The position numbers and the translations under genes are program-made. A DNA stretch of 64,000 nucleotides from Zygnema circumcarinatum (lineage: Eukaryota; Streptophyta; Zygnematophyceae; Zygnematales; Zygnemataceae): contig CM074805.1 in the NCBI GenBank assembly GCA_037447605.1, positions 1,471,837 to 1,535,836 of the forward strand, in the 5' to 3' direction. The stretch's first letter is position 1. Each line of letters starts with the position of its first letter. The notes under the pieces are model-generated. The model made no database searches. It was not told the origin of the DNA and worked only from the letters and a program-made list of their open reading frames with translations. Shown piece by piece: positions 1 through 14,280 of this stretch.

Positions 1-930
1 ACACCTGTACGGACGACCAGTACGATCCAAAAGAGATCCTTGCCCGCCACAAGGATCGAGCCCAAGACCTCCTGCGGTCTTGGCAGCGTCCTAACCTATC
101 CGCTAGGCGCTGAGATGAAGGGGTAGTCATAGTATCACTATGAGTACGCCTCCGGGGTCACGCTGTAGCGTTACGCTACAGGAGATCATTGAAGGAGCAT
201 GGACTTGAGGAGCCGAGACCATGGAGGAGTTGAAGTGTTCTTGTAGGTGTCGCTTTTAGTTTTCCGTTGTGCGCACCTGGCAAGGGGTGGATGGAAGGCA
301 GATCGTGGAGGAAGCGGTATGTGGCCCAAGTGGAAGTTGAAGAAAGTTTTTGATCTTCATCCGGGCATGTATTTATCCCTTCTTTGAAGTCTGCCCTCTG
401 GGCCCTCCTTGCACCAACAACTTGAATGTAATACTGGTTTCTGGAACAATTGGAACAACTGCAAGTGCATCTTTCCAAGATGCCCCCTCTTGCATTCGCC
501 CCACGCCCTTTATACACTCCCCCTGTCGAACCCTTTACCAGCGTAAGGGACCGGGAGCAGGGCTAGCCAATGGCGCCATGCCACGTGGCCAATCGGCTGG
601 CCCAATGCCAGTTGTATGAGAGGCCGATCACGATCGCCAGCATTTCCCAATGTATAACTGTGACGCGTCATGCCGCATAGTGACTGGCGGTCGTGGTCGC
701 GTTCCGATCTCGAACGCAATGCGCGACACCGTAGAATCGTCGTCAGTCCGTACTGTCTGTACGAGTGGTACGGATCTATACGACTACACCATACGACTAT
801 ACGGATGATCCGTACGGCCAAACCGTACGGAGACCCTTAGGATGCCGGCAGTACCGTGGTGTCTATAGCGTTCAGTTCGCTACAGAGTCCATGTCCCACA
901 AAACATTGTACAGTCTCTAGTGCTCTTGGG
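1..930. repeat. Non-coding flank of copia remnant, hairpin- and GTACGG-rich
   Basis: I see no supportable gene here. The stretch lies just past the 3' end of the minus-strand copia pol remnant and may be its degenerate LTR plus flank, but I could not define LTR ends. Bases 35-181 hold four short perfect hairpins. Bases about 690-840 are crowded with CGTACGG and related GTAC-centred words. A CACGTGGCCAAT-like block occurs near 580-595. Confidence 0.4.
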
Positions 931-938
931 GCCTAGGC

Positions 939-2761
939 TCAAAACGGGCCCAACCCCAGTAGAAGACCATTCTTCCACATGATGGGTCCACTGACCCCTT
1001 TTGTAAGCATGTCTACTGCCATGTTTTTTGTCTCGACAAAGGACACTGTGATCTCACCCACCTCCACTAGTTCCCGCGTGTAATGATAGTGGAGCTTGAT
1101 GTGCTTGCTCCACCGATGAAACACTGGATTCTCAATAAGCGTAATGGAGGATTAGTTGTCGGTGAGAATCGGCAAGGGAAGTTGGGGCTGCCCACATTCC
1201 TCAAAGAATAATGATAGCCACACGGCTTCTCGGGCGGCATGACAAGCAGCCATGTACTCAGATTTGGTGGTCGAGAGAGCGACTGTCTTTTGTAACTTTG
1301 AACTCCAAGAAATGACCCCACGTGCATAGAGATAAGCATAGCCCGAAATGGACCTAGAAGTATTTAGGTCCCCGCCCTAATCAGCATCTGTGTATCCATA
1401 CACAGGAGTGTCGCTCCCCCTCTCAAACCGAATTCCAAAATGAGATGTGCCCTTGAGGTACTTGAAGATCCTCTTAACAGCCTCCCAATGCTTGGCCCCA
1501 GGATTTTCCATGTACCTGCTTGCAGTGCTGACAACCTTGGCCAGATCAGGGCGTGTGCCCACCATGAGGTACATCAAGCTACCAATGGTTGATCAGTATG
1601 GAATCTTTATCATCTCTCTCGTCTCTGCCTCAATCTAAGGGATTATGTCATGGCTGAGCTTCACGCTGTCGTCCATGGGGGTGGAGCTTGGTATGCACGT
1701 CTCCATATTGAATTTTGCCAAAACTTCTCTGGCATACTTCTCCTGGCAGAAAAACATACTGCCATCCTTCCCCCTCTTAAGTTGGATGCCTAAGAGATAC
1801 TCTGCAGGGCCGAGGTCTGAAATCTGAAAATTCTGTTGTAGAAGGTCTTTGAGACCCTGAATACTGGGCAAAGAGGCATTCACAATGATCAGGTCATCAA
1901 CGTAGATGCCTACAAATAGTTGGGCACCTCCCTCCCCCTTCTTGTACACTGAATGGTCAACATTGAACTGGGTGAAGCCATTCACTACCAACAAGTCATG
2001 AATCTTTTGGTACCAGATCCTTGGTGCTTGTTTGAGCCCATAGAGGCTTTTAACAAGTCTACAAACAAGATGTCTGTTCCCTTTGACAACAGTCCCTCAG
2101 GCTGCTGCATGTAGATTTCTTCTTGGAGGTCCCCATAGAGGAAAGCACTCTTGATGTCCAACTGGTGGACATGTATGCCTTCTTCAGCATCGATAGAGAT
2201 CAATGTTCGGAGTGAGTTAAACTTGACCACGGGTGCAAAGGTCTCAGAATAGTTTATGCCGTACTTTTGTAAGAACCCTTTGGCCACTAACCGCGCCTTG
2301 AATTTGTCAACACTCCCATCTGATTTCTGTTTGACCTTGAATACCCACTTGCAGCCGATAGCTTTTTGTCCTGGGGGCACCGGCTCTAACCACCACGTTC
2401 CATTCTCCTTAAGGCTATTTAACTCACCATCAATGGCTTCCTTCCACTTCTCTACATCCGCGCCCTCCAATGCAACGGAATATGTTTGAGGCTCCTCGAC
2501 GTGGGCCATGAGACAAATGGCCATCCCTGCAAAGTCAGCAGAGTCCAGCGGAACTCTCTCCTCAACTTCTTCTGGGGGTCGCCTTTTGGAGCCCTTCTTT
2601 TTCCACAGGGAGCACTTCCACTCACCATACCAATCCGGGGTCCTCGTATCTCTGACGGGTTGTTGCTTCTTCTTTGAGTGAGGACCCCATCTACGGCTAG
2701 CCTTGGGCAGTACCTCGGATGGTGCCGGCGCCAAATATGCATCATCTGCCATGGGGCCCAT
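939..2761 (-). mobile_element. Ty1/copia pol remnant (reverse transcriptase-RNase H), broken
   Basis: This is the 3' half of a copia polyprotein, read on the minus strand. About 2490 to 2060 carries the start of the RVT_2 reverse transcriptase, with IGCKWVFKVK, KARLVAKG, TFAPVVKFNSLR and LDIKSAFLYGDL. The palm motif IYVDDLI sits near 1900. The connection and RNase H part follows (GTRPDLA, the YGYTDAD-type segment and MLTKGVSGPIMW near 970). The frame is lost at about 1990-2060, 1580-1640 and 1340-1380, so it cannot encode one protein. Gag, protease and most of integrase are absent. It lies head to head with the plus-strand remnant starting at 2987 and resembles it closely, though not identically, so the two are separate insertions or diverged family members. 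Confidence 0.9.
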
Positions 2762-2849
2762 ATCGGGGTGCTAGGCTGCCTACACTTGTGTCGTGAGGTA
2801 GTGAGTAAGAGGGACCTTAAGTGGTGGGAGAACTTCATTATGGGAAGAC

Positions 2850-2930
2850 ATTTTTATTATAAGGAGTTTTTGAGCCGCGAGCTTTCTCCTAACACTCTCT
2901 CTTTGTGAATTCCGTTTCGCTTATCTTGAA
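2850..2930 (+). repeat. LTR-like fragment (copia)
   Basis: The segment TTATAAGGAGTTTTTGAG, followed by a GCTTTCTCCTAAC-like block, recurs in diverged form at about 6250-6285 and 6475-6525. The recurrence beside copia coding remnants suggests the R/U5 part of an LTR. It lies just 5' of the plus-strand pol remnant, consistent with an internal deletion that joined the LTR to pol. The boundaries are guesses. Confidence 0.4.
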
Positions 2931-2986
2931 GCTTCATTCTGTAGTTATGGGCGATGAGTGAAGTGAGGTAGAGCTTTGAGAGTTGA

Positions 2987-4513
2987 ATGTCTTCATCGGT
3001 GGGAACTCAAGTTCCAATGGAGGGTGACATGCAAGGTGGCACCAGAAGTGGGGAGCAGAACCCTGCTTCAACAACGTGGTGGTTGGAGCAGTTGCCAGCT
3101 GGTAGAAAGACCATAGGATGTAAATGGGTCTTTAAAATTAAAAGGAAATCTGACAGGAGTATTGACAAGTACAAGGCCAGATTGGTAGCAAAGGGGTACA
3201 GTCAGCAGTATGGACTCGACTACTCAAAAACCTTTGCTCCAATCGTCAAGTTCAATTCCTTAAGATCTCTAATCTCCATTGTAGCATCTGAGGACATGCA
3301 CGTGTACCAACTAGATATTAAGACCGCCTTCTTGTATGGCGATCTAGAGGAGGAAATCTATATGGACCAACCTGAAAAAACGGTCAAGCCAAGCAAGGAC
3401 AAACTCGTGTGCAGGTTGGTGACGAGCCTGTACGGCCTGAAGCAGGCGCCTAGAATTTGGTATGAGAAAATTGACAATCTTTTGCAAGTTTCGATTTGAA
3501 CCAGATTCGAAACAGATCACTCTGTCTATAGGAAGGGAGCAGGAGACGAGATGGTGTATATTGGCGTATACATGGACAAATGAGCAAATCAATGACGAGC
3601 ATTCAAGATCTCAAAGATCTCATGGAGACGAATTTCTAGATGTCTGATCTTGGGGAGGCTGAGCATTTATTAAGGATTTAGCTTAAGCGGGGGGGCCGAC
3701 GGAAGCCTATTTATGAGTGCGGAGAAATATGCCCAGGATATTCTTGCAAAATCCTGCATGCAGGATTGTGTTCCTACTACCAGCCCCATGGATCCGAATG
3801 TATAGCTCTCAAAGGAGATGGGGCCTCAGATCGCGGCGGAGACCAAGGCAATGACCAACATTCCGTACAAGTCAGTCATTGATAGCCTAATGTATTTGAT
3901 GGTAGGTACTAGGCCGGATTTAGCCAAAGCAATTAGTATAATATCAAAGTACATGCAAAATCCAGGACAATAACGCCGGGAGGCGGTAAAGCGAATCTTG
4001 CGATATGTAAAAACGACAATAGGATTGGGGATAAAGTTTGAGAAAGGGTACAATAGCCAAGTGTATGGATACACAAACGCTGATTGGGGAGGAGATCTTA
4101 ATACGGCAAAACCAACATCAGGGTGCATGTTCATTAACTGTTGCGGATCTTTGACCTAGAGCTCAAAACTCCAAGACACGGTGGTGCTGTCAAGTACAGA
4201 GGCTGAATATATCGCAGCCTGCTACGCCACTAATGAGGCGATCTAGTTATAAAGAATGCAAGAGACTGCAGAATCAAATCGAATTGCTAACCGACAACAA
4301 AACTTCAATCCCCTTGTTGAGAATCTTATTTTTCAAAAGCAATCTAAACACATCAAGATCCAGTATCACTATGTCTGTGAACATGTGGAAGTCGGCCGTG
4401 TGTCTGTCTATTTTGTTAGTACTTTGGAGCAGGCTGCCGACATGTTAACTAAAGTGGTTAACGGTGAGATTCTCTGGACCAACTGGTGCTTAGTTGGGAT
4501 TAGGCCTCTCTAA
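2987..4513 (+). mobile_element. Ty1/copia pol remnant (reverse transcriptase-RNase H), decayed
   Basis: The reverse transcriptase begins near 3070 (TIGCKWVFKIK, KARLVAKGYSQQYG, TFAPIVKFNSLR, LDIKTAFLYGDLEEEIYM, SLYGLKQAPRIWYEKI) and is open to about 3499. After that the frame shifts and the palm motif, expected as YVDD, reads YMDK followed by a stop near 3580. RNase H and C-terminal pieces continue in other frames to about 4513 (TRPDLAKA-like near 3910, EAEYIAAC-like near 4200, QAADMLTKVVNG near 4430). A purine-rich AAGAGGAGGAA at about 4530 sits where a polypurine tract would be. No integrase or protease is present. The element is inactive. Confidence 0.88.
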
Positions 4514-4799
4514 CCAGACAAATCCCAAGAGGAGGAATATCGGTGTATGGATCTCTGTACCAATATTATGGGATTTAGTCAAGATGTACTAATGTACGGT
4601 CAAGTGAAATAAATAGTATGCTTATTGTTTGGCGAGTATTACAGGATTCCATCGGTTGGCTGCACCAATCTAGGACTGCCATGTGGCAATTAGGGTTACA
4701 GGCTTGCTGGAGGATGGAGGCAGGAGGTTGGGACTGCAAGGAGGCAGTGCAGGAATGACGAGCTCCCAAGCTCACGGGGTAGCGGACATGGCTAGCCGA

Positions 4800-5405
4800 G
4801 CAGCCAGTGAGTACAAGACAAAGGCTAGGGTGGGAGCCAAGGCAAGCATTGGGGCGAGCATATTCTTTGACGTTTATCGACAAAAAGACCCCTACATGCT
4901 TCACTTGCGGGAAGCCTGACCATCTATCAACAAACGACCCGAGAGGTTGGAAGAGCCTTCCAATAAAGACGAAATCAACAAGAGGTCTACCTTTTAAGGG
5001 ACCTGCTTCAAGTGCGGCAAGAAAGGACACAAATCCATTGTTTGCCGAGGCGGCGCTACCGAGACAAACCTTATGATGAGGTTGGGCGTATGCAGTAGTT
5101 TTGAACGAGTAGAGTATGTAGGATTAGTTTGAGAGACTGTGGCTTCACTTCCACAACCCCTTGACTCTTGTGCTTCTAAGCGCATGTGCTTGGAAGAAGC
5201 CTCCTTCATAAAATTGAGGACATTGGAAGAGAATAGCATAGACATTGTCGTGCTGGAGAATCTAATAGAGGAGGACGACAAGAGTTTTGAGGAGGAAATT
5301 GGGCTGAGGACGAATTTTGAAAGAACTTATGAAGCGAACGGTGGAGATTCACCGATCCCAAGAGGAGCGCCTGCTGACTTTGAACCCACAGTGGAGATGA
5401 ACTGA
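4800..5405 (+). pseudogene. Retroelement gag-like remnant with CCHC zinc knuckles
   Basis: Two zinc-knuckle-like segments are visible. The first is CFTCGKPDH near 4900, which lacks its final Cys. The second is a perfect C-x2-C-x4-H-x4-C knuckle, CFKCGKKGHKSIVC, near 5010-5045 in another frame. An open stretch at 5139-5405 is acidic (EENSIDIVVLENLIEEDDKS) and may be the continuation toward protease. At least one frameshift and one stop separate the pieces. The order (pol remnant, then gag) shows this belongs to a different insertion than the pol upstream. I cannot say whether copia or Ty3 type. Confidence 0.55.
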
Positions 5406-5610
5406 CTGGAGGCGACTATTGATCACACGGATCTTACACTATATGTGTAGTGAAACGCTATACATGTATTATACGGCCTAGTACTTACATCCGCGGTTGC
5501 TTTTTAATGGTAAAGCACATAGGTGGATACCGAGAGGTCCTGGAATTGAACCCTCCTGAGGGCAGTATGAACTTTGTTGAAGGCAGTATAAACTTTGTTG
5601 AGGGCAGGTT

Positions 5611-5626
5611 ATGACATTGGTATCAA
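5611..5626 (+). other. Primer-binding-site-like sequence (initiator tRNA-Met type)
   Basis: TTGGTATCAAAGCC differs at one base from TGGTATCAGAGC-type sites, which pair with the 3' end of initiator tRNA-Met in plant copia elements. It directly follows a GACA end, as expected after an LTR terminating in CA. Upstream, about 5555-5610 holds two near copies of GGCAGTATAAACTTTGTTGA. No gag reading frame follows on the plus strand, so the element was truncated here. Confidence 0.5.
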
Positions 5627-6002
5627 AGCCTAAGGACCAGTATTTATGATCCACCCCAAAAATACCGTGATCTCTGAGCATGATACGAGTTGCTCAGTGC
5701 CTTAAAGTATGAAGGACATCGCCCATGATGACGATTTGCTTTTCTTTCCTTCATGGGTCTCAAGCTCTACGGATCCTCCTTGAGTGTCATGCATTCCTTC
5801 ACTCCTCTTATTGCAGCGTAGACAGAACGTGTAATTTTCAACGTCTTTAGTTCTGCAAAAGAGAATTCTTTCGAGTACATACGCTTGGAAGCACACCCCA
5901 ATCAATTAGCCATGGGACATCATGCTTCTTGTCTCGAACCCTTCCCATGAACTCTGCCTTCTCAAAGGCAATGCGTGCGCACTTTTTTCATCATGAGGAT
6001 TG

Positions 6003-6125
6003 TCTCCTTTAGCACCGCCACGACAAACTGCCGACTTGTGACCCTTCTTGCTGCACTTGAAGCAAGTCCTACTGAAAGTAGACTTCTTCTTGCTTGGACT
6101 TTTTCTTGCTTGGTTCTTTATTGGA
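6003..6125 (-). pseudogene. Gag zinc-knuckle remnant
   Basis: Reading the minus strand from about 6125 gives a lysine/serine-rich stretch and then a CFKCSKKGHKSAVC knuckle (C-x2-C-x4-H-x4-C) followed by RGGAKGDN. The same arrangement occurs on the plus strand near 5010, so this is a second, inverted copy of the same gag region. No longer reading frame survives. Confidence 0.55.
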
Positions 6126-6229
6126 AGCCTCTTACTTCTTCATAGGTCGTTCCTTGTTTTAGAAGTAATCTGTCAAAAGAGTTAGACAAAGCATATTAAT
6201 GTGTAGATATTTATTCGTCAGACATATTC

Positions 6230-6560
6230 TTTGTAATAATCCCTATTATTATTAATGGAGTTTTAGGCTTAGAGCTTTCTCCAAAAGTTTTGCAATGTAT
6301 GTTATGTTCCTTTGCATGTTCTTCATTTTGAAATGTCTATTGCTTCAAGTGAGGGAACATTTGTTGGGGGATCTAACTCTAACAAGTAGGAATTAAGGGA
6401 GTTAGTTAGAAGGGAGTTAGTCCGAGTAGAAGTGGAAGTATGAGGGTTTGACGTTAATGTTTGTTTCTCTTCATACTTTATTAAGGAGTTTTGAGGCCGG
6501 TGGTGCTTTCTCCTTACTTATTTTCTTTCGGTGTTTGCTTGTTTGAGTACATCTGCTTTT
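6230..6560 (+). repeat. Two LTR-like fragments, AT-rich
   Basis: About 6250-6285 and 6475-6525 share the AAGGAGTTTTGAG...GCTTTCTCC block also found at 2855-2900. Near 6365, TGTTGGGGGATC resembles the 5' end of copia LTRs, which usually begin with TG. Together these suggest fragments of two LTRs. From 6560 to 7400 I see no gene or clear repeat except an 18-base direct repeat (ATATAGGAAGGTGTGTCA) near 6730-6765. Confidence 0.35.
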
Positions 6561-7404
6561 TAGTGTGTGCACTTGAGGGGTTGTCTTGATTCAGACTTGC
6601 AAGCGTATGAGAGAGTGAGAGTAGTAAGAAAGACCAAGCCACAATTGTCAACACTCTCCTTGGCTGCAAAACCAATCTTCTCTACGACATCCCCCATCAA
6701 GTCGATCACTTCCAAAACATATGTGTTTATATAGGAAGGTGTGTCATATATAGGAAGGTGTGTCAACACCGCTGCCGCCAGTGATTGAGGATTTTAACTT
6801 TATATTGGTACAATAATATACAAATTTTTTGGGGGTTTTGCTTTGCAACAATCACATAGTGATATAACACATCTCAGAATTCAAAAGATGACTTCCTAAC
6901 ACATGTGTGGCCTAAGAGTAAAAAGTGCGTGTAAAAGTTAGAACCGTTGGCTTGGCGACTCATGAAATTACTTGCAACACGAGAGTGAACGACAGAGGAA
7001 GATAACTAGAGGCTGGCTATCCTCCCGCTGCTGCAAGAGAGAGCACACACCGAAAGCCTCACCCACTCAGCGCCGTACACGCCCCGCCCTTCACATCCCT
7101 CACACGCCTCACTCCCAAGACAAAGCAATCGCTTACCTCGCACCCCTCGAGCTCTCTCTTTCCGCCACCTTCCATTCCCGTCCTCCGCCCGAGCGTTCCC
7201 TCTCGCCGCCATGGCCAGCGCCTTCCGGCCATCGGATCTATGTCATTCGCACCGTTCAAATTGCTTCCCCCATGCGCTGTGCCGATACCGCCCCTCCCCT
7301 GTGCGCGAATGCGGCCATCCAGACCGTCGCGTGCAGGGGCAGCCTCGGTAAGGGAATCTGGTGCCGTACTGACCCATTCGTACAGTGGTGTATGGTGCGC
7401 TGTA

Positions 7405-7595
7405 CAGTAGACCCCCCCAATATTTTCGCCATGGTTTCGGCAAATATTGGGCGAAAATATTGGGTAGCGAAAATATAAGGGTGCGTGTTAACAATAGGCG
7501 GGCAGTATTATGTTAAAAAGTGGTTTTGGCAAATTCAGGGCGAAAATATTGGGGAGCGAAAATAAGAGGGGCGAAAATATTGGGGGGGTCTACTG
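7405..7595. mobile_element. MITE, 191 bp, perfect 26-bp TIRs, TA flanks (pogo/mariner-like)
   Basis: The first 26 bases (7405-7430, beginning CAGTAGACCCCCCC and ending TTTTCGCC) are the exact reverse complement of the last 26 (7570-7595). TA dinucleotides flank both ends (7403-7404 and 7596-7597), as in a TA target-site duplication. The interior repeats the terminal word GGCGAAAATATTGG in direct orientation near 7446 and 7538. CAGT ends plus TA duplication fit the Tc1/mariner/pogo superfamily. There is no coding capacity. It sits about 170 bp upstream of the CDPK-like gene's TATA box. Confidence 0.82.
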
Positions 7596-7768
7596 TACTG
7601 TACAGTACTGTACTGTAATGACCATCCAGCCGTACCGTACGGCTCGGTGCTTTGACCGCACAGACCGTACAGTGACTGCCTTTCGTCGGAGCGTTGCGTG
7701 GCGGTCAACGCGGTCAACGGCGGCTCCTGGTCGCCCCTCCCTCCCTCCCTCCCTTTCGCCGGGAGGCC

Positions 7769-7774
7769 TATAAA
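7769..7774 (+). promoter_or_regulatory. TATA box of the CDPK-like gene
   Basis: TATAAA in the context GGCCTATAAAGGAGG lies 89 bases before the ATG at 7863. A CCCTCCCTCCCTCCC pyrimidine run precedes it. The distance leaves a 5' leader of about 60 bases, which is reasonable for a plant gene. Confidence 0.55.
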
Positions 7775-7862
7775 GGAGGGAGGAGGCCTGGGAAGGTGAG
7801 GTGGAGGCTGCGACTCTTGGAAGAGAGGGGGTGGGGAGGCAGGGTGTGTTGCAGACTGAGCA

Positions 7863-13100
<5,238 letters not shown>

Positions 13101-14280
13101 TGACCGGTTCGATATTAAGTAAGGGGTTTCAGAGGTGCCTTTTCAGCAAAACCGTCACATAGCTTGTACACTATGTACATCATGTATATAACGTACAGAA
13201 ATTGCCTTTTGTTTAAGCGTTTTGTAAAGTGAACATTTCCCATTTGAGTTAATAAAAAGCCGCTTCCTGTTCAGCTGCATAGGGACAGCGGGTGCTTTTG
13301 AGCTAGATACTCGGTCTTTCTCTCAGATCAAGGTTCAATCACAGCTTCTGCACCTTCCTGTTGACTAAGGCTGCGACTGGTGCCTTATCAGATGGCAATG
13401 GACAGCCTCTAGCCATTGGGCCTGGGTAACATTGACATGCATTGGCCAAAATGGGCGGACGAGTCCAAAGCTGGTAGCCCCTCCCTCACTTGTGGGATTA
13501 GAGGGTTTCGGGATCAGGGTTTTGCAACTGAAAGGTTTTGGTCCATTGGTGTGTTCGGGTGCGAGTGCGAGTGATGATGATGAGACGTCGTGGCATGAAA
13601 TTGGCAGTTTGGAGAGAGACCGCCACATATGAAGCCCAGGAACTGGGTGACCTCAACAACTACTTCCTGCAGTAATCAGCTCACTGCAGGACACTAGAAC
13701 TGTCACAGTCACAATCAGACATCAAGGAACGACTCCGGAACAGGCAAAGTTTTTCAGACCAAACAAGATTCGTGAACACTCGGCCTTCCATATTAACGCC
13801 ACCTCTTCAGCACACCATGAATTCAATGGAGTCGTTAACTTAAGCGCCTGCCCGCCTGCTAAAGCGCCCTAACATAGAATTCCGTGCCTGCCATTTCGTA
13901 CAAGCCGGACATCTTTTTGCAAGGCCCAGGGCGCCTATTGGGACCACTGCAGCAGTGGGCCCACCCTGCTTGCTATCTCCGACCTCCTGAAATTGATTAC
14001 AGACTCCGCCAGGGGACAACTGTTTGATCAAATACAAAATAACTTAGCCCAAGGAAAAGGTTCTATGACACCAAAGGCAATATCCAGTACTAGGAGTGCT
14101 AAGCCCACTCCTCCGGCTGTTGAAGGAGGAGAGAGGGCATAGGAAGACTTACACCAAACCAAAACTGCTTTACAACCGTGAAAAGTCTTCCGATTGCACT
14201 GACATCATAAACAGGTCGTAGCACTCTGTTAAGATGAGCCGTGAGAGAGAAAAGGAGATAAATACAATCAATGGCCACCC
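13101..14280. other. Intergenic: 3' end of CDPK-like gene and bHLH gene, no further gene seen
   Basis: AATAAA at 13251-13256 probably serves the CDPK-like gene. TGTAC-type words cluster at 13165-13200. The rest holds no protein-like reading frame, RNA gene or repeat that I can support. The two neighbouring genes converge here. Confidence 0.5.
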
